A program made the translations under genes and the position numbers. This document shows, piece by piece, positions 11,815 to 22,974 of a DNA stretch of 64,000 nt; the stretch's first letter is position 1, and each line of letters starts with the position of its first letter. The notes under the pieces were generated by a model, which did no database searches, had not been told where the DNA came from, and was given only the letters and a program-made list of their open reading frames with translations. The DNA lies in NCBI RefSeq assembly GCF_001619985.1, contig NW_017264195.1, positions 310,001 through 374,000 of the forward strand. The letters are read 5' to 3'. The DNA is from Xylona heveae TC161 (lineage: Eukaryota; Ascomycota; Xylonomycetes; Xylonales; Xylonaceae).

Positions 11815-12738
11815 GGTCCCAATACTTTGATGCCTCCAAATCTTGTTCGCACAGGTGAGAGCTGATATCGGAGCTTTGACTGTCAGAAAGGACTCGAAAG
11901 TAAAAATGTTGGTGCTGAAGCTCTTACAAAGCAGCTTTGTTCGCGAAGTAGAGTGGCTTGTTGTATAGTTAAGCTTGTGACCTCGACCCGCAAGTTAGCT
12001 AGTCTGCGGGGCGCATGCCGCCTCTGATTTATATCTAAACTTAGTCACATTATCGCTCTGGGTGCAAGGGTGCCCTGGGGGCAATTGGGCACCTACGCGG
12101 GCCCTGTCATTAATGAATGCCCTGGAGGCTGGACCTAGCTAGGTAGGTATAGTAGTCCACAATGCAAACATACCACATATTGATATAGAATAGGATAGAT
12201 ACGAGGTCAGCTGGGCGCTTCTCAGGAGATTCGCCCCCCATCGTCCCGCATCCGACAAACGCTTGGGCACGGCTTAAATGGGCGCTTAACCAGACGACAT
12301 CCGCTCACCGGATAACTCAGGGGCATCATTTTAAATGCTTCTATTGATTTTTGGAACCACCGTTGAAAGATTTGGTCATATTTGAAGAGTACATATTTTA
12401 AAGAGATTTTTGTTATATATACGAGGCCGGGTTTCGAAACTGTGACAAAAAAAAAAAAAAATAAGATGATGGATGTATTAGCTGGCAGCTATCTAAAAGA
12501 GGAGGCGGAGAAATGCAGTGGAAAGACAATCACGAAGCTATGATTTAGCAGACCGCACACATTGAGTCAAAATGAGAGTGATAGCCAATTCCGTTCTGCT
12601 TTACGGAGCTTGCAATATCCTTGGCGCAGTGATAAGGTTGATAACAGCACTTGCTGCTCTGAATTCCATCAACGTATAGTGTTTATTTGAAGGGTGATAC
12701 CCTGGTGCCTTACATTGACTATACGACTCCAGGTTGCT
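11815..12738. other. Intergenic, no gene seen
   Basis: About 0.9 kb upstream of one minus-strand gene and downstream of the next. Contains an A15 run near 12447 and GC-rich patches at about 12060-12130 and 12240-12320. No open frame of note. Confidence 0.55.
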
Positions 12739-13176
12739 TTAGGGAAATTGAGGCGGGGTGGGCCCACGACGCCGGTGGGCCCACTTGGTGGCAAACTCCT
12801 CATCATTCAACCCCAGCACGTCGGCAACTATCGCCTCCATCTCTGGCCCGATAATGTCGTAGTCATTTCCACCGACCTCAGCAACCCTTGACACTGCCGG
12901 TTGAAGTTCAGTCGTAGAGGAACTTGGGCCACACTCTCCATCTGCTGTGGGGTCAGTTCAGACCAACATGTCAACGGGACCAGTGCTCTATGCTTTCACC
13001 GATGGAGAGATGCTCCATGATGGAGATACACCACAGCACTGGTATGAGTGACGATTCTTACCTTTTACTCCATCCACTATGCACTTTGAATCAGATGCAT
13101 ATTCATTTGTCCACAGGTTAGCCACTGCGAGTCCGGCGGCAGAAAATATAAGAAAAAGACGGAGGCTGAACTGCAT
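12739..13176 (-). CDS. Small secreted protein (106 aa)
   Basis: Exons 13062-13176 and 12739-12944, with a 117-bp intron (gtaaga..cccacag). The product opens with a textbook signal peptide, MQFSLRLFLIFSAAGLAVA, with cleavage likely after residue 19. The mature part is about 87 aa with only two cysteines (SKCIVDG and DGECGPS) that could form one disulfide, then an acidic helical stretch (GPEMEAIVADVLGLNDEEF), and a C-terminal tribasic site HRRRG followed by PTPPQFP. The RRR could be cut by a Kex2-type protease and release a short Pro-rich tail, which is inference. No family recognised; candidate effector, cell-wall or signalling peptide. The upstream in-frame extension has no ATG. Confidence 0.68.
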
Positions 13177-13937
13177 ATTGAATATGAGCGGTAGGGCAAT
13201 TAGCAAGACAATAAGTGTGAAGGTGATGATTATATTAGGAAAATCGGATCTGCTACTTCAGCGAATCTGCGATCTTGGTGAGAACCTGATGGGAAATGAG
13301 AACCTTTTTTTTGCCTCGAGCGGCTGAGGCATTATATAGTAAATCCAATACGAAGGCACATCGGCAGAACCGCTCTTTCGGAGCATGTTGATGCAGCATT
13401 ACGCCATACAGTCGGTTCAGTTTGCGGCACGGTCAGCGTTGGGCCCTGCAGTATCTTGGCACGTGGTGCTGGAACGGCAGCATTATGCAGCATGGGTTCA
13501 AGACAGAAGCAGGGCTGGCCCGGTCCAGAACTCATTCGTCTGATTTATACTGCAAGGTAAAGGTAGTCGAGAATTACATGTCATGTCAGCACGGGACCAA
13601 AAAAATCTATACTTGAGTACAACTAGGAAAATACATTTTTGGGTTTACATTCAAGATGTCAACGGAGGAACGTTCCTTTTAATGTATTTTGGGAAACTTC
13701 ACTGCCTTTGTCGAAATTTTTGTAACTAGTAATCATTATGTGTTCCAGAGAGATATTGGACAGCCAAGGCCCAGAGCAGATGGAACGTGGGAAGACCTTT
13801 GTTAGTACGACAGCTTACCTGTAAGACAAAAGCTGGCTTGTATCCAACCCTAAACAACCTTTCCATTTTCGGGAGCGAAAATAAAAAAGAAAAGGAAGAA
13901 AAAAGAAAAAGTATTCTGGCTCCTGCATCGATTTCCC
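13177..13937. other. Intergenic, no gene seen
   Basis: About 0.76 kb. Only short shadow frames, plus an A/G-rich stretch near 13876-13915 on the plus strand. Confidence 0.55.
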
Positions 13938-14879
13938 CTACCTGCACGTCGATTGCATCCTTATTTTCAGCCACTCAAACCAAGCAATTGCGTAGTCCTC
14001 AAACCCGATCTTTCCCAGCGATTGCTGAACCATGCTCCTCCACTCCGATGGATCTTCCACATCCCCGGATAGATCCATTCCCATGCAGAGCCGAAATTTA
14101 GTCCTAACCCAACCCTTTGGAAAGAAACCCGCGTTCTCCCAGTCAATGATACCAATGGTTCCATGCTGTGGTTTTGTTTCCACAATAATGTTGGTTGGAC
14201 CGAGGTCGGCGTGATAGAACACGAATTCAGAACAGTTCATGCCCATGCCTTGGCATGTCTTTGACAACTTTTCGGGATCAAAATCCTCTGGTTGCTCCCC
14301 ATTGGCAAGAAAGTATTCCGGAAGACGTTTGCCATCCACACCAACTAGTCTGTCGTGTTTGAGAGTAGCAAGGTAATTGCAGATACCTGCTATCGCATCA
14401 ACATATTTCTGTCGCCAGTAGCTATCAAGAGTAGGCCAAGCTTCTGCCAGAGTCCGCCCAGGAAGTCTTCGAATAATGCAAATGCTCCGGTCTTCAATTT
14501 GTACAGAATATATGACTTTTGGGGCGGTGAATTTCCTGTCAACAATCTTGTCCACGAAATCAAGTGTCTGTCGTTCAGAAGTGACGCCTTCAACAAGTCG
14601 TTTTACCTTGCAGAACGTGTTACTACCAATGGTCCAGACTGCAGAAGCATTTGCGACATCGTGACATAGTACAATGTGAGGGTCGTCCGGAGCGAGCTCC
14701 GTGACTTTCGTTGTCAATGAAGGGTCTGGATTTAGTGTAAAGCGGTAGGACGAGCCTTCAAGATCATCATCCCAACAGCCGCCCGTTGGGTATGGAAGAC
14801 GTTCGCAAAGCAGTTAACCACCGATGAGCCAGCTATTAGCATTCACGCTCTGAATGGATTGGTTGATGGGCTTGGCCAT
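13938..14879 (-). pseudogene. APH-family phosphotransferase with an in-frame stop
   Basis: Aminoglycoside-phosphotransferase-like (APH) kinase fold, in fungi usually small-molecule or orphan kinases. The Brenner motif HADLGPTNIIV and the metal-binding IIDWENAGF are intact. An N-terminus starting MAKPINQSIQSV at 14879 runs 21 codons and then meets TAA at 14814-14816. The same frame continues at once with LLCERLPYPTGGCWDDD, a family-like start of the domain, and stays open to 13938. There is no ATG after the stop before the middle of the protein, and no splice pair that removes the stop without also deleting the conserved LPYPTGGCW block. Either a recent single-base knockout (CAA-to-TAA would do it) or an unusual start. 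Codon use otherwise looks healthy. Confidence 0.7.
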
Positions 14880-16217
14880 GGCGAAAGGAACGGCTTGGTC
14901 GGAACAGAAAAGAGTCAAAATCGACAACTATGAGAGATCAATACAGACTTGTTCACTGGTTGGGGATATTTCGTAAATCAGAGATTGAGGGTCGTATCTT
15001 GCACATAAAAATACTCCAAACGGAATCATAGAGGACCGGTGACGAGCAAAAGGTAAATTAATCTGCAAGGTTGGTAAGTAGACAGTTATAGGTTAGATAT
15101 CTTATAGAGGGAAAGTCGCTAAATGAGCGGCAGGATACGAAACCATCGATCGACAAACACTGTTTTATTGCTCTGGTATAGGCAGGCCACCATGGAAGCA
15201 GGTTCCCTTGGGTCCCTGCATTTCGGTCTCTTATTGTCCGACCCCATCCGTTTTTACTGAAGCCAAGTGGTTCAATGAGTTCCATTGGGCTACGGGGTAG
15301 AATAAAATAGAATGGAATATATATAGGAATAATCTGACAATTGTCATACCAGGCGTTGATGGTTTAGTGGTAAAATTCGTCGTTGCCATCGACGAGCCCC
15401 GGGTTCGATTCCCGGTCGACGCATTATCTTTTTGCTCCTTTTCACTTTGCGAACCCTCCCAGATAGATATATATTTTTTAATTTTCTTTCCTAATTATTT
15501 TTTCCTTTGTAAAGTTAGCATGCAAGAGCTACAACACTCCATTTACACCAACATGATAAATTGCTCTGGCGTGTTCTTTGGGGTTTACTGTAGCGAGCGG
15601 GGAGGGACAGTTATAGTTCCCACTGATCGTACGTACTGTTCAGCGATGAATCAGCCAAGCATTGCTAAGCTCTCGGCAGTCCGCCCAGTAACATTCCAAT
15701 GATTTCTCACTGGAAAGCCAGGTTCCCGGCTGTTCTCAAATATATCTCCAAAACTACACACCAATACAGACTTACCAAAATTTATCCATTGAGGTATGGT
15801 ACGCTATACAACAACAAGATATAGCACGGTTCAAGCTATTTTAGGTAAATTGTTTATTCGAACCTTGTAGATACAATTTTGTGACATTGAATCTAAAATT
15901 CTGCATCAATCTCCCGTGTCTGAAATTATGGGTCAATTGTTTACCGGATAGTTAATTGCGAGTTGGGCGGAAAATAGCTGCCGATTCAACTGAAGAGTAC
16001 CGAGCTCAGGCCCATCATGGTTATTCAGTATCGGAAACCCGCCGAGACCGACGAAATGTTCGCTTGAAATCCACTAAAATATACCTACACACCAGCCTGG
16101 CCCTATCTTTGCTTGTAGCCAAATCGTTCACCATTTCTTGCGCATATTGTATTGCATTCAGAACACATTTTAATATCTTGTTCATCGCCTTTTGCCGATT
16201 CTTCAAACTGCACAGAG
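14880..16217. other. Intergenic with tRNA-Gly
   Basis: Holds the tRNA at 15353-15423. Nothing else convincing in either strand. Confidence 0.6.
15353..15423 (+). tRNA. tRNA-Gly (anticodon GCC)
   Basis: 71-nt cloverleaf. The acceptor GCGTTGA pairs with TCGACGC (one G-T wobble), anticodon loop TTGCCAT, T arm CCGGG-TTCGATT-CCCGG. T5 terminator at 15429-15433. Differs from the copy at 8632 by a single acceptor-stem base that turns a wobble into a Watson-Crick pair. Confidence 0.96.
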
Positions 16218-17681
16218 TCAGGACATTTGCTTTTGTTTTGTCCGTTCAATCTGCAACACTTTGGTTGCTACTCGTCTTGTACGTCTTACCCACTCTTTCC
16301 ATTGTAAATGAGTAAATCCAGCTGGATTGGTTGCGGGATCTTCCAGTTTCTGTTGAACAAATGCTGTGAGGTATGATTTCATTTCTTTCTTTGTTATTCC
16401 TAGATCAGCCTGACGGAGTGTTGGATTTGTACCCGTATCTTGCATTTGTCCTTCTTTCTTGAAACTTCCATCAAGAGCAATCGTAGTAACTGGTTTGCAA
16501 AATGCTCCTTCTCGGTAGTGCTTCTCAAAAGTAATTGAGGTGCATGATCCATGATTTCTCGGGCAACATTAGGCCCAGATCATCTGCAATTAGTGACCCT
16601 TGCTTCCTACGCCAAGCATACATGGAGCATCCATGGCCATATCCTGCTACTGTGGCATAGCTGGTGAAATAAGCAGGAAATGCTTTTGAACAAGCGGGTC
16701 GATCTGTTATTCCCAAACCATGAAACATGTTCTCCAATCAAAAGTTTGCCTTGCAATATGCAATTGGTCGGTTGTTGAGGATCTCCCATGGTTTTTCAAA
16801 GACAGCATTGGTGGCCATGCTACCAATGAGCGTGAATGATCTCTTTTGGCGTCCAGTAACAAGTCAGAGCCAGCCTTTATCCAGAAACCTTGCTCCTTTG
16901 GCTTAGAAAACCTTTAGGTGTCTTAACTGTTGCATTTCTAACCTTTGAAAGCGGGCAGAATCCCAGAACTAACTCTCCAGGAACTTCCCAAAACATATAT
17001 AAGAATTGCTCCTCGTAAAGACGTGTCTCCTTCTGGCACCAGTAACTTTCCCCAAGCTTCCTACAAATCTGTTAGACATCTCTACCACGGTTGAGAGAAG
17101 AGACAGAACCTTACGAGAAACTTTATTGTTGACATGAAGTCGTGCATGAGGTGAATGACTTAAAGGCGATGTGGAACGGACAAGATCACGTTATCTGTGT
17201 TTTGTGGTGGAACGAATCGGGTTTCCAAGGTCCCACGTTGGTGACATTTGACGGTCTTCCGTTTGAGAAACTCAGATATGATATTGGCATAGAAATGGCC
17301 CTTTTCTGGTAAACACGTTTCCAGCGGAGAGAATTCTGTTAGTAGTGTTTCGAACGGGCTGAACATCCCAGTCTTACTGCGGAGATACAACAAATGTACC
17401 AAGAAAGGAGAGGTACCTCTGCTAGAGGAATGTTGAGTTGGTAGGTCGGACTCTAATTCTGTTCATGGCTCTTGCAACGATGCCAAAAGCTGCGGCGTGT
17501 TAGGTCTTGCCATGGCGGACTGCAACTCAACCGGGCCGTATCTCCTGCACACAATTTCTTTATGGATGATGATGAACCTCTGACATTTCCACGCCAGATT
17601 GAAAAGAAACTGGTTCGCTTCAGCGGCCGTATAACCACCAATCAATAGATATGATCGAGTTATTATAGCTGACAATATCAA
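16218..17681 (-). pseudogene. Broken gene of unrecognised family
   Basis: Long coding-like stretches follow one another on the minus strand in compatible order: a Phe/Leu-rich block (YTAAEANQFLFNLAWKCQRF), a middle block (CQKETRLYEEQFLYMFWEV), a well-kept block around 16520-16800 (KAFPAYFTSYATVAGYGHG) and a basic C-terminal tail ending near 16218. Together about 450 codons, interrupted by roughly five to seven stops or frame shifts, with one normal-looking intron. The sequence is protein-like in composition but matches no family I can name. It begins about 30 nt after the end of the trypsin-like gene on the same strand. Probably a decayed ordinary gene. Confidence 0.55.
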
Positions 17682-17709
17682 TCATACACCCTGGACATAC
17701 ACTCTTCAG

Positions 17710-19558
17710 CTATTGAGGCAAACCGACCTTGCAGCCAGTCCTTTCCTCAATGTCCTTGACCAGATGTTTTATGTCCATAACGTATGTGACTCCTGGGTTA
17801 TAAAACATGCTATTGCCAAGGAAGACCATTCCAACCAGACTACAAGTCATGTCATATACAAGAGCACCGGAGTCCCCTTCTTGCGCAAAAAGGCCGCCGC
17901 GTCCGGTGAAACAATATTCGATAGAATGAACAGTTTCGCCTTTGAGTAAACAGTCTGACCGCATCTCAGAAAATTCACCAATGCTAGCTTTGGATACGTT
18001 GCCCACTTGAAACACATATTCGGATGACTGAGAGCGGTTTCCAATCTTCGTTAATTTGTCTAGATGAATTGGCACAATCATTCGAGAATTGCACGGAAGA
18101 TTGTCCCATGTCTCTCTGGATGGTAGCTGTTCTCAATTAGCATGATCTTCGGATTTGCAATTTAGAATTTGTCTATTATGTCTATACCTTGTTTGTACCA
18201 ATTCGTTCTTGATCCACCTTGATCAACGCCCAGTCAAGTCTATGGCTTTCACCATTCCTTTTGTGACCAGAGCCACAGAACAGGTGTCCAAGTTTCCCAT
18301 GCTCGTCCCACGCTTGAAGGCTTGCATCTTTCTCAAGAGTAAGTCGAATGGCGGTCTCCGACGCCTTCGGTGTGTTCCTCCTGCGCTCAATAGCGTAATC
18401 AATTTGTTTCAAATAGGAAAGATGTTCGTTTTTTCCCGGACACAATAGACCCACCTTCTTTCCATTTGCGTCTCCAGGATTCATGCCGTTGTCGTTATAA
18501 CCTGTCATGCAGACGTCATTAACATATTTCGACCAGGAAATTATGTGAGTGATAAAGTAATATCTTAAAGAGAAGAAAGCACCCAGGATGACTTACGCTT
18601 TCTCACTTCACCGTCTGGAATTACATCTTCAACGACGTGCCAGCATGTGAGGCCGTAAATTCCGTAGGATTTCCTTTTCTTCTGATCGTCTTCCTTGAAC
18701 AATTCAATATAACCACCCATTGTCCCATTTCCAGGAGACCCTGGTATATTGACACTGATACCTCGACCTAAGTTCACCGTTTTATCGTACATTGAGGAAG
18801 CATTCCCTTCAGAACGGCCGGAACTGTTTCCAGAGCAATCTCCCAGCCGCCACAGTGTCGCTCGTCTAAATTCAACCACAACGTATGGGAGTTCGTTCCG
18901 TCGACGTCGTTGGTACGTAATTATCCAGTGGAAGTGTTACAACTATAGTTGTCGAGTAAGTAGATGCTGGAGTAGAAGCAGGTCCCTTTCTGACTATATC
19001 TATGCAAGTCCATCCCGACCCCCGAAGGATTTCATGAACATCTTGCCGGATGGTGGGCCATATCCTATGAATTGCATCAGTGTCTGGGACAGGAGCAAGG
19101 TCAATTTCTTCAAGTGCCCGAGGGTCTATAATCTCCACAGTAACGTGTGGCAGATTCATATTGCATAAGAGCACGCGCATGTCATCCATGGCATGAAACC
19201 ACTTGTTGTTATGTTCTCTTTCTGCAATCACACAGATTGTCGCGTGATTCTGGCGAATCTTTTCATATTTTGCGTTATAAAAGGGACGCCTGTCCAGGGA
19301 AGTAAAATGATGAACGTTCAGTTGATGGCTCAATAGTATGTCGTTTATCTTAGGCCGGATAGTAGACCACACCTCCCTTAGAGGCTCGTCCGGTTTCAGC
19401 GGACAGTCCATCAACGGGAGCCACGGAAGTGGACCGGGTGCGCCCTCTCTCAAAGGTTCCCAATGGACGACATCTCCGGTTGATAATTTAGCTTGGTATT
19501 CTCCAGGGTCTGACAGCTGGTTTGGAATTGTTTCTAGTGTAACCGAAAGCAGGTCCAT
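17710..19558 (-). CDS. Trypsin-like peptidase with duplicated N-terminal module; apparent frame break
   Basis: Fungal chymotrypsin-fold protein with an intact catalytic triad by motif: GLTCWHVV (His), RLDWALIKV (Asp) and EGDSGALVYD (Ser). Introns at 18504-18596 and 18127-18187 connect the three protease blocks in frame. The N-terminal ~230 residues hold a repeated unit: W-x-TIR-x5-IL occurs at about residues 64 and 167, each followed by a beta-rich part ending in LPHVTVEII or LPYVVVEFR. Between the second unit and the protease the frame shifts by one at about 18880-18910, with no intron able to bridge it. The second unit is also shorter than the first there, so a small deletion is likely. No signal peptide is seen, so the protein is presumably intracellular, as for many fungal trypsin-like domains near HET or NLR-type genes. 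It may be a recent pseudogene or contain an assembly error. Confidence 0.72.
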
Positions 19559-22500
19559 TCTAGGAATTTGGAAAAGAAATTGGGCGAATAGTCAACTGAT
19601 ATCAGGGGCAATTCAAAGTTTTGAGTATAAAAGCATGAGTTCTAGTCTTTTTGTTAGAAAGGAGACAAATTGGTAGATGAAAAATTGAGATGTTCTAGAT
19701 GACGGAGCAAAAAGAGACAAGCGGAGTATTTATGCTCTGAGTGTAGCTTCACATGTGTTGATTAACAAAAGGACAGATTTCATCCGCGTCGAATTCATTA
19801 GCCTTCATTTGAAAAGGGGCCGGGCTAAATGCATTCATCCTGATATGTACAATATGGTGAAGACCGTGAAACTTTTCCCTTCACTCCATGGATAGAATAA
19901 GAATGAATGACTACATGAGTATTGCGAAGGACGTTAGTGTTTGACAGGAATTAAACGCGAAATGCAGCTCCCAACTCTTTACTTGGCGCTGTAGGCGCCG
20001 TAGCCCCAAGCTTCTATCTGTTCTGCTCTATCTTGCTTCTTGCGCTGCCCCATCGCAGCATAGACGACATGCGTCCTTTGGGCGTCTACAGATTTTTTTG
20101 GTTCACTAATTATGTTAACAGTACCCTTTTCTTAGTATTAAGATCGGCTGCCAATTCGGGCCATCCACCCTCTTTATTATCGTAAAGATCTCTCCGCCTA
20201 AACCAAGGCTCTCGAGCCTTGCAGCGAACAGTATTTACGGCCCAATTTGTAAATGCGAGCAGCCGAAACAACAACCTTCCAGAATTCATCTCTGTCATAT
20301 CACATACGATGAGTCCCATTGCGCTGAAGAATCGACTTTCCTCTCACTGTACGCTATCTTCACTGTCTCAGAACATGCTATATCAATTACGAAGCAATCA
20401 CTCGTGTACAGACCTTGACCACGGTCCATATGCTTACTGACACCAGTTGGTAGTTGAGCTTAGCATATCTCAGAAACCGCAAAAGACAAAGATGACAGCG
20501 CCTCATGATAGTTTCGAGTTATCAGCCACTGTTACCAATCACATGGCGATTAATTCCCAGTCAGAGCATTTCCCTTCTTATGATCGAGCCTCTGACAACT
20601 CGAGCAATCAGTCGTCTAAAAATATGACCAAGCTGAGACACATCTGACACAACACAGAAAACCGGGGCAACATAGCCCGATTACTTCCACACTGAGAGAA
20701 CCCTAACTATCTGGGCTCTTTCTCCTGAGACAACAACACATGATTGGAATGCTCTCACAGTTTTCCTTCTCGCCAAAGTTAATCCTTTTGGCTATTCCTC
20801 CCCACGGAAGTCCTGCTATCACTTACTCAATTCATTTTCGCTCTATTCGAGGAAAAGTTGATATATACTAATTCACATCCCGCATTATCCGTGATATCAT
20901 CACATGGAAGAAACCATATTCATTGGAGCCACATCACTGTCTCACCGCTGTCACCTGTTCTGGAGGGTAGATGACCGTCGTCATAAGTCTGTCTCTCGAA
21001 CCAGCACCTGATTCTAACTTTTTTTCTCACCCGAATTTGAGTACGCAATTTTCTTATTTATTTTCTACTCCAAAGAAGAAACGTGACAGATATCAAAGCC
21101 GTAAAGTTAGAGTAGATAACCGGCAGTAGTACAAGACGTTGAAATGTAACGTTGAACCGTTGAATTCGAGAGTCACACAAACTCAACGCGCTGATCTACA
21201 ATAGCACATGCTTCAACCAGTTACGACTTATTCTACAATATACTTTGGTACAATCCTCTGACCTCAACGTCTACATCTCATAAATTGAAGCAACTTTACA
21301 CGAGCATCAAACCCAACAGGACCCAGGTAAGAAAATTAAGAAGGCGGAAAGAGAGAATCTGGACTGGAATGCAAAATAAACTCTCCGAGTCTCCGCTCCC
21401 CTAGATATGAACAATAGTGACAAAGACATTATCCAAGCGGTCCACGGATTGCTGTACCGCTATAAGCCTATACCGCTTTACTCAAGAGAAAGACCCCAAC
21501 AATGGCGGCCGACTTACCCCCGGGCGATTTAATACTCTAATGTTTCTAAGCAAGAAAGTGCCACTGTACTGCCTCTTACCGAACCTTTCTGGAACCACGC
21601 CAATCTATAGAGTTGTGGAATACGTAATATAGTCCATTTCAGCAGTCACATATATCGTGGGAAAATTAGAGTTTTTGTGCCCAGATTTTCTGCGAAGAAT
21701 GCTAGACGCTAGACGGGCCTGAGCACGCAAAAATGGGGAAGGCGGAAAGCAGGGTTTCGCAGGGGTCAATGCAAAGACGCACTGACGAAAATACCAAAAA
21801 CGCAAGAAAAGCAATCAGGCAGGCAAGAGAGCAAGCAAGGGATGAAAGCAGGCTGGAAAGATATGATACCATACTATACTATCCTATATTAATATTATAC
21901 TATACTATACTCTACAATGTACAATACTATACTGTGTTGGTACGGGTACGTGTACGTAAGATGTACAAAAATGAGTTGTAAGATGAATCATGCAAGTAAG
22001 AAGAGCAGAACTTAGAAGCGTAGGGCCCATTTGCTTAGATCGATGAAGAAGGAGGGGGGGGACGGACAGATGAATATGGATGAATATGGTAAAAAAGGAA
22101 AATAAATAAAAATTTGACCCTCGCAAGGCAAAAGAAATACTCAGAGAATGATTAAAATGACAATTGGTCGCAACATAAGGTTGCAAAGTCTTGATTAAAA
22201 CTGTACTAGCTACTTCTACTGTAAAGATTCCAAGCTATAATAGGTAAATGGAAAATACTATAACAACAAAGGGGGGAATAATAAGTGCTTGGGTTCCAAC
22301 ACACTAAAAAAAAGAAACCGGACAGTGGACGAATGTTTAACACTTGAAATGAAAAAGACAATGTGTATAGTATAGCGAGTGACTGCGGTTTTGAGAAAAC
22401 AAAACATTACAATCGCCCAATACTAGAGGAAGAAGAAAAGAAAAAACCGGTTTTATGCCCTCTAGGATGAGGAAAGACAGTGAGAGAAAGAGAAAAGAGA

Positions 22501-22974
22501 ACAAGAAGATTCAATCCCGCAGATTTCTTGCCTGCCCCTCGACAGTTCTTGTTGACATGTCGGGAGTCTCCCCCTTTTTTGTTTTAAATCGTCTCCAGTA
22601 TCTGAATATTGTCCCTTTGCCCATGAAAGATGAATGTGATCCGCTAAGGCTGTAGGTGGAGATAATGTTGTTGCCGTTTATTGAGATTTTTTTTTTAATG
22701 CCGTGCTGCGCCGTTGCCACCGCCGTGCCCAAACCGTGCCGAACCGTGTGTGTGTGCGAGATGGTGCCGAGCCCATGATAGTACAATAGTATATGAAGAT
22801 CCGATCCAGATCTAGATCCCATGGACGCCTTGACTGGGGGTATTTAGTTGAGGTAATAGCCGACCGAAAAGAAAAAGGAAAAGAGAAAAAGACACCAAGG
22901 AGATTATTATGATGGAAGAATAAAAAGAATATTGCCAACAATTGAATTTTCATGAAGACACGGAGAAATTCCGC
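19559..22974. other. Gene-free 3.4 kb downstream of brlA
   Basis: No frame in either strand looks coding. AT-rich with short tandem runs, for example ACTAT-type repeats at about 21867-21931 and a doubled GATGAATATG at about 22070-22089. It may contain the long 3' untranslated region of brlA or non-coding transcripts; the sequence alone does not say. Confidence 0.55.
21867..21931. repeat. ACTAT-type simple repeat
   Basis: Imperfect tandem array of ATACT/ACTAT units in the gene-free stretch downstream of brlA. Probably replication slippage. Confidence 0.6.
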
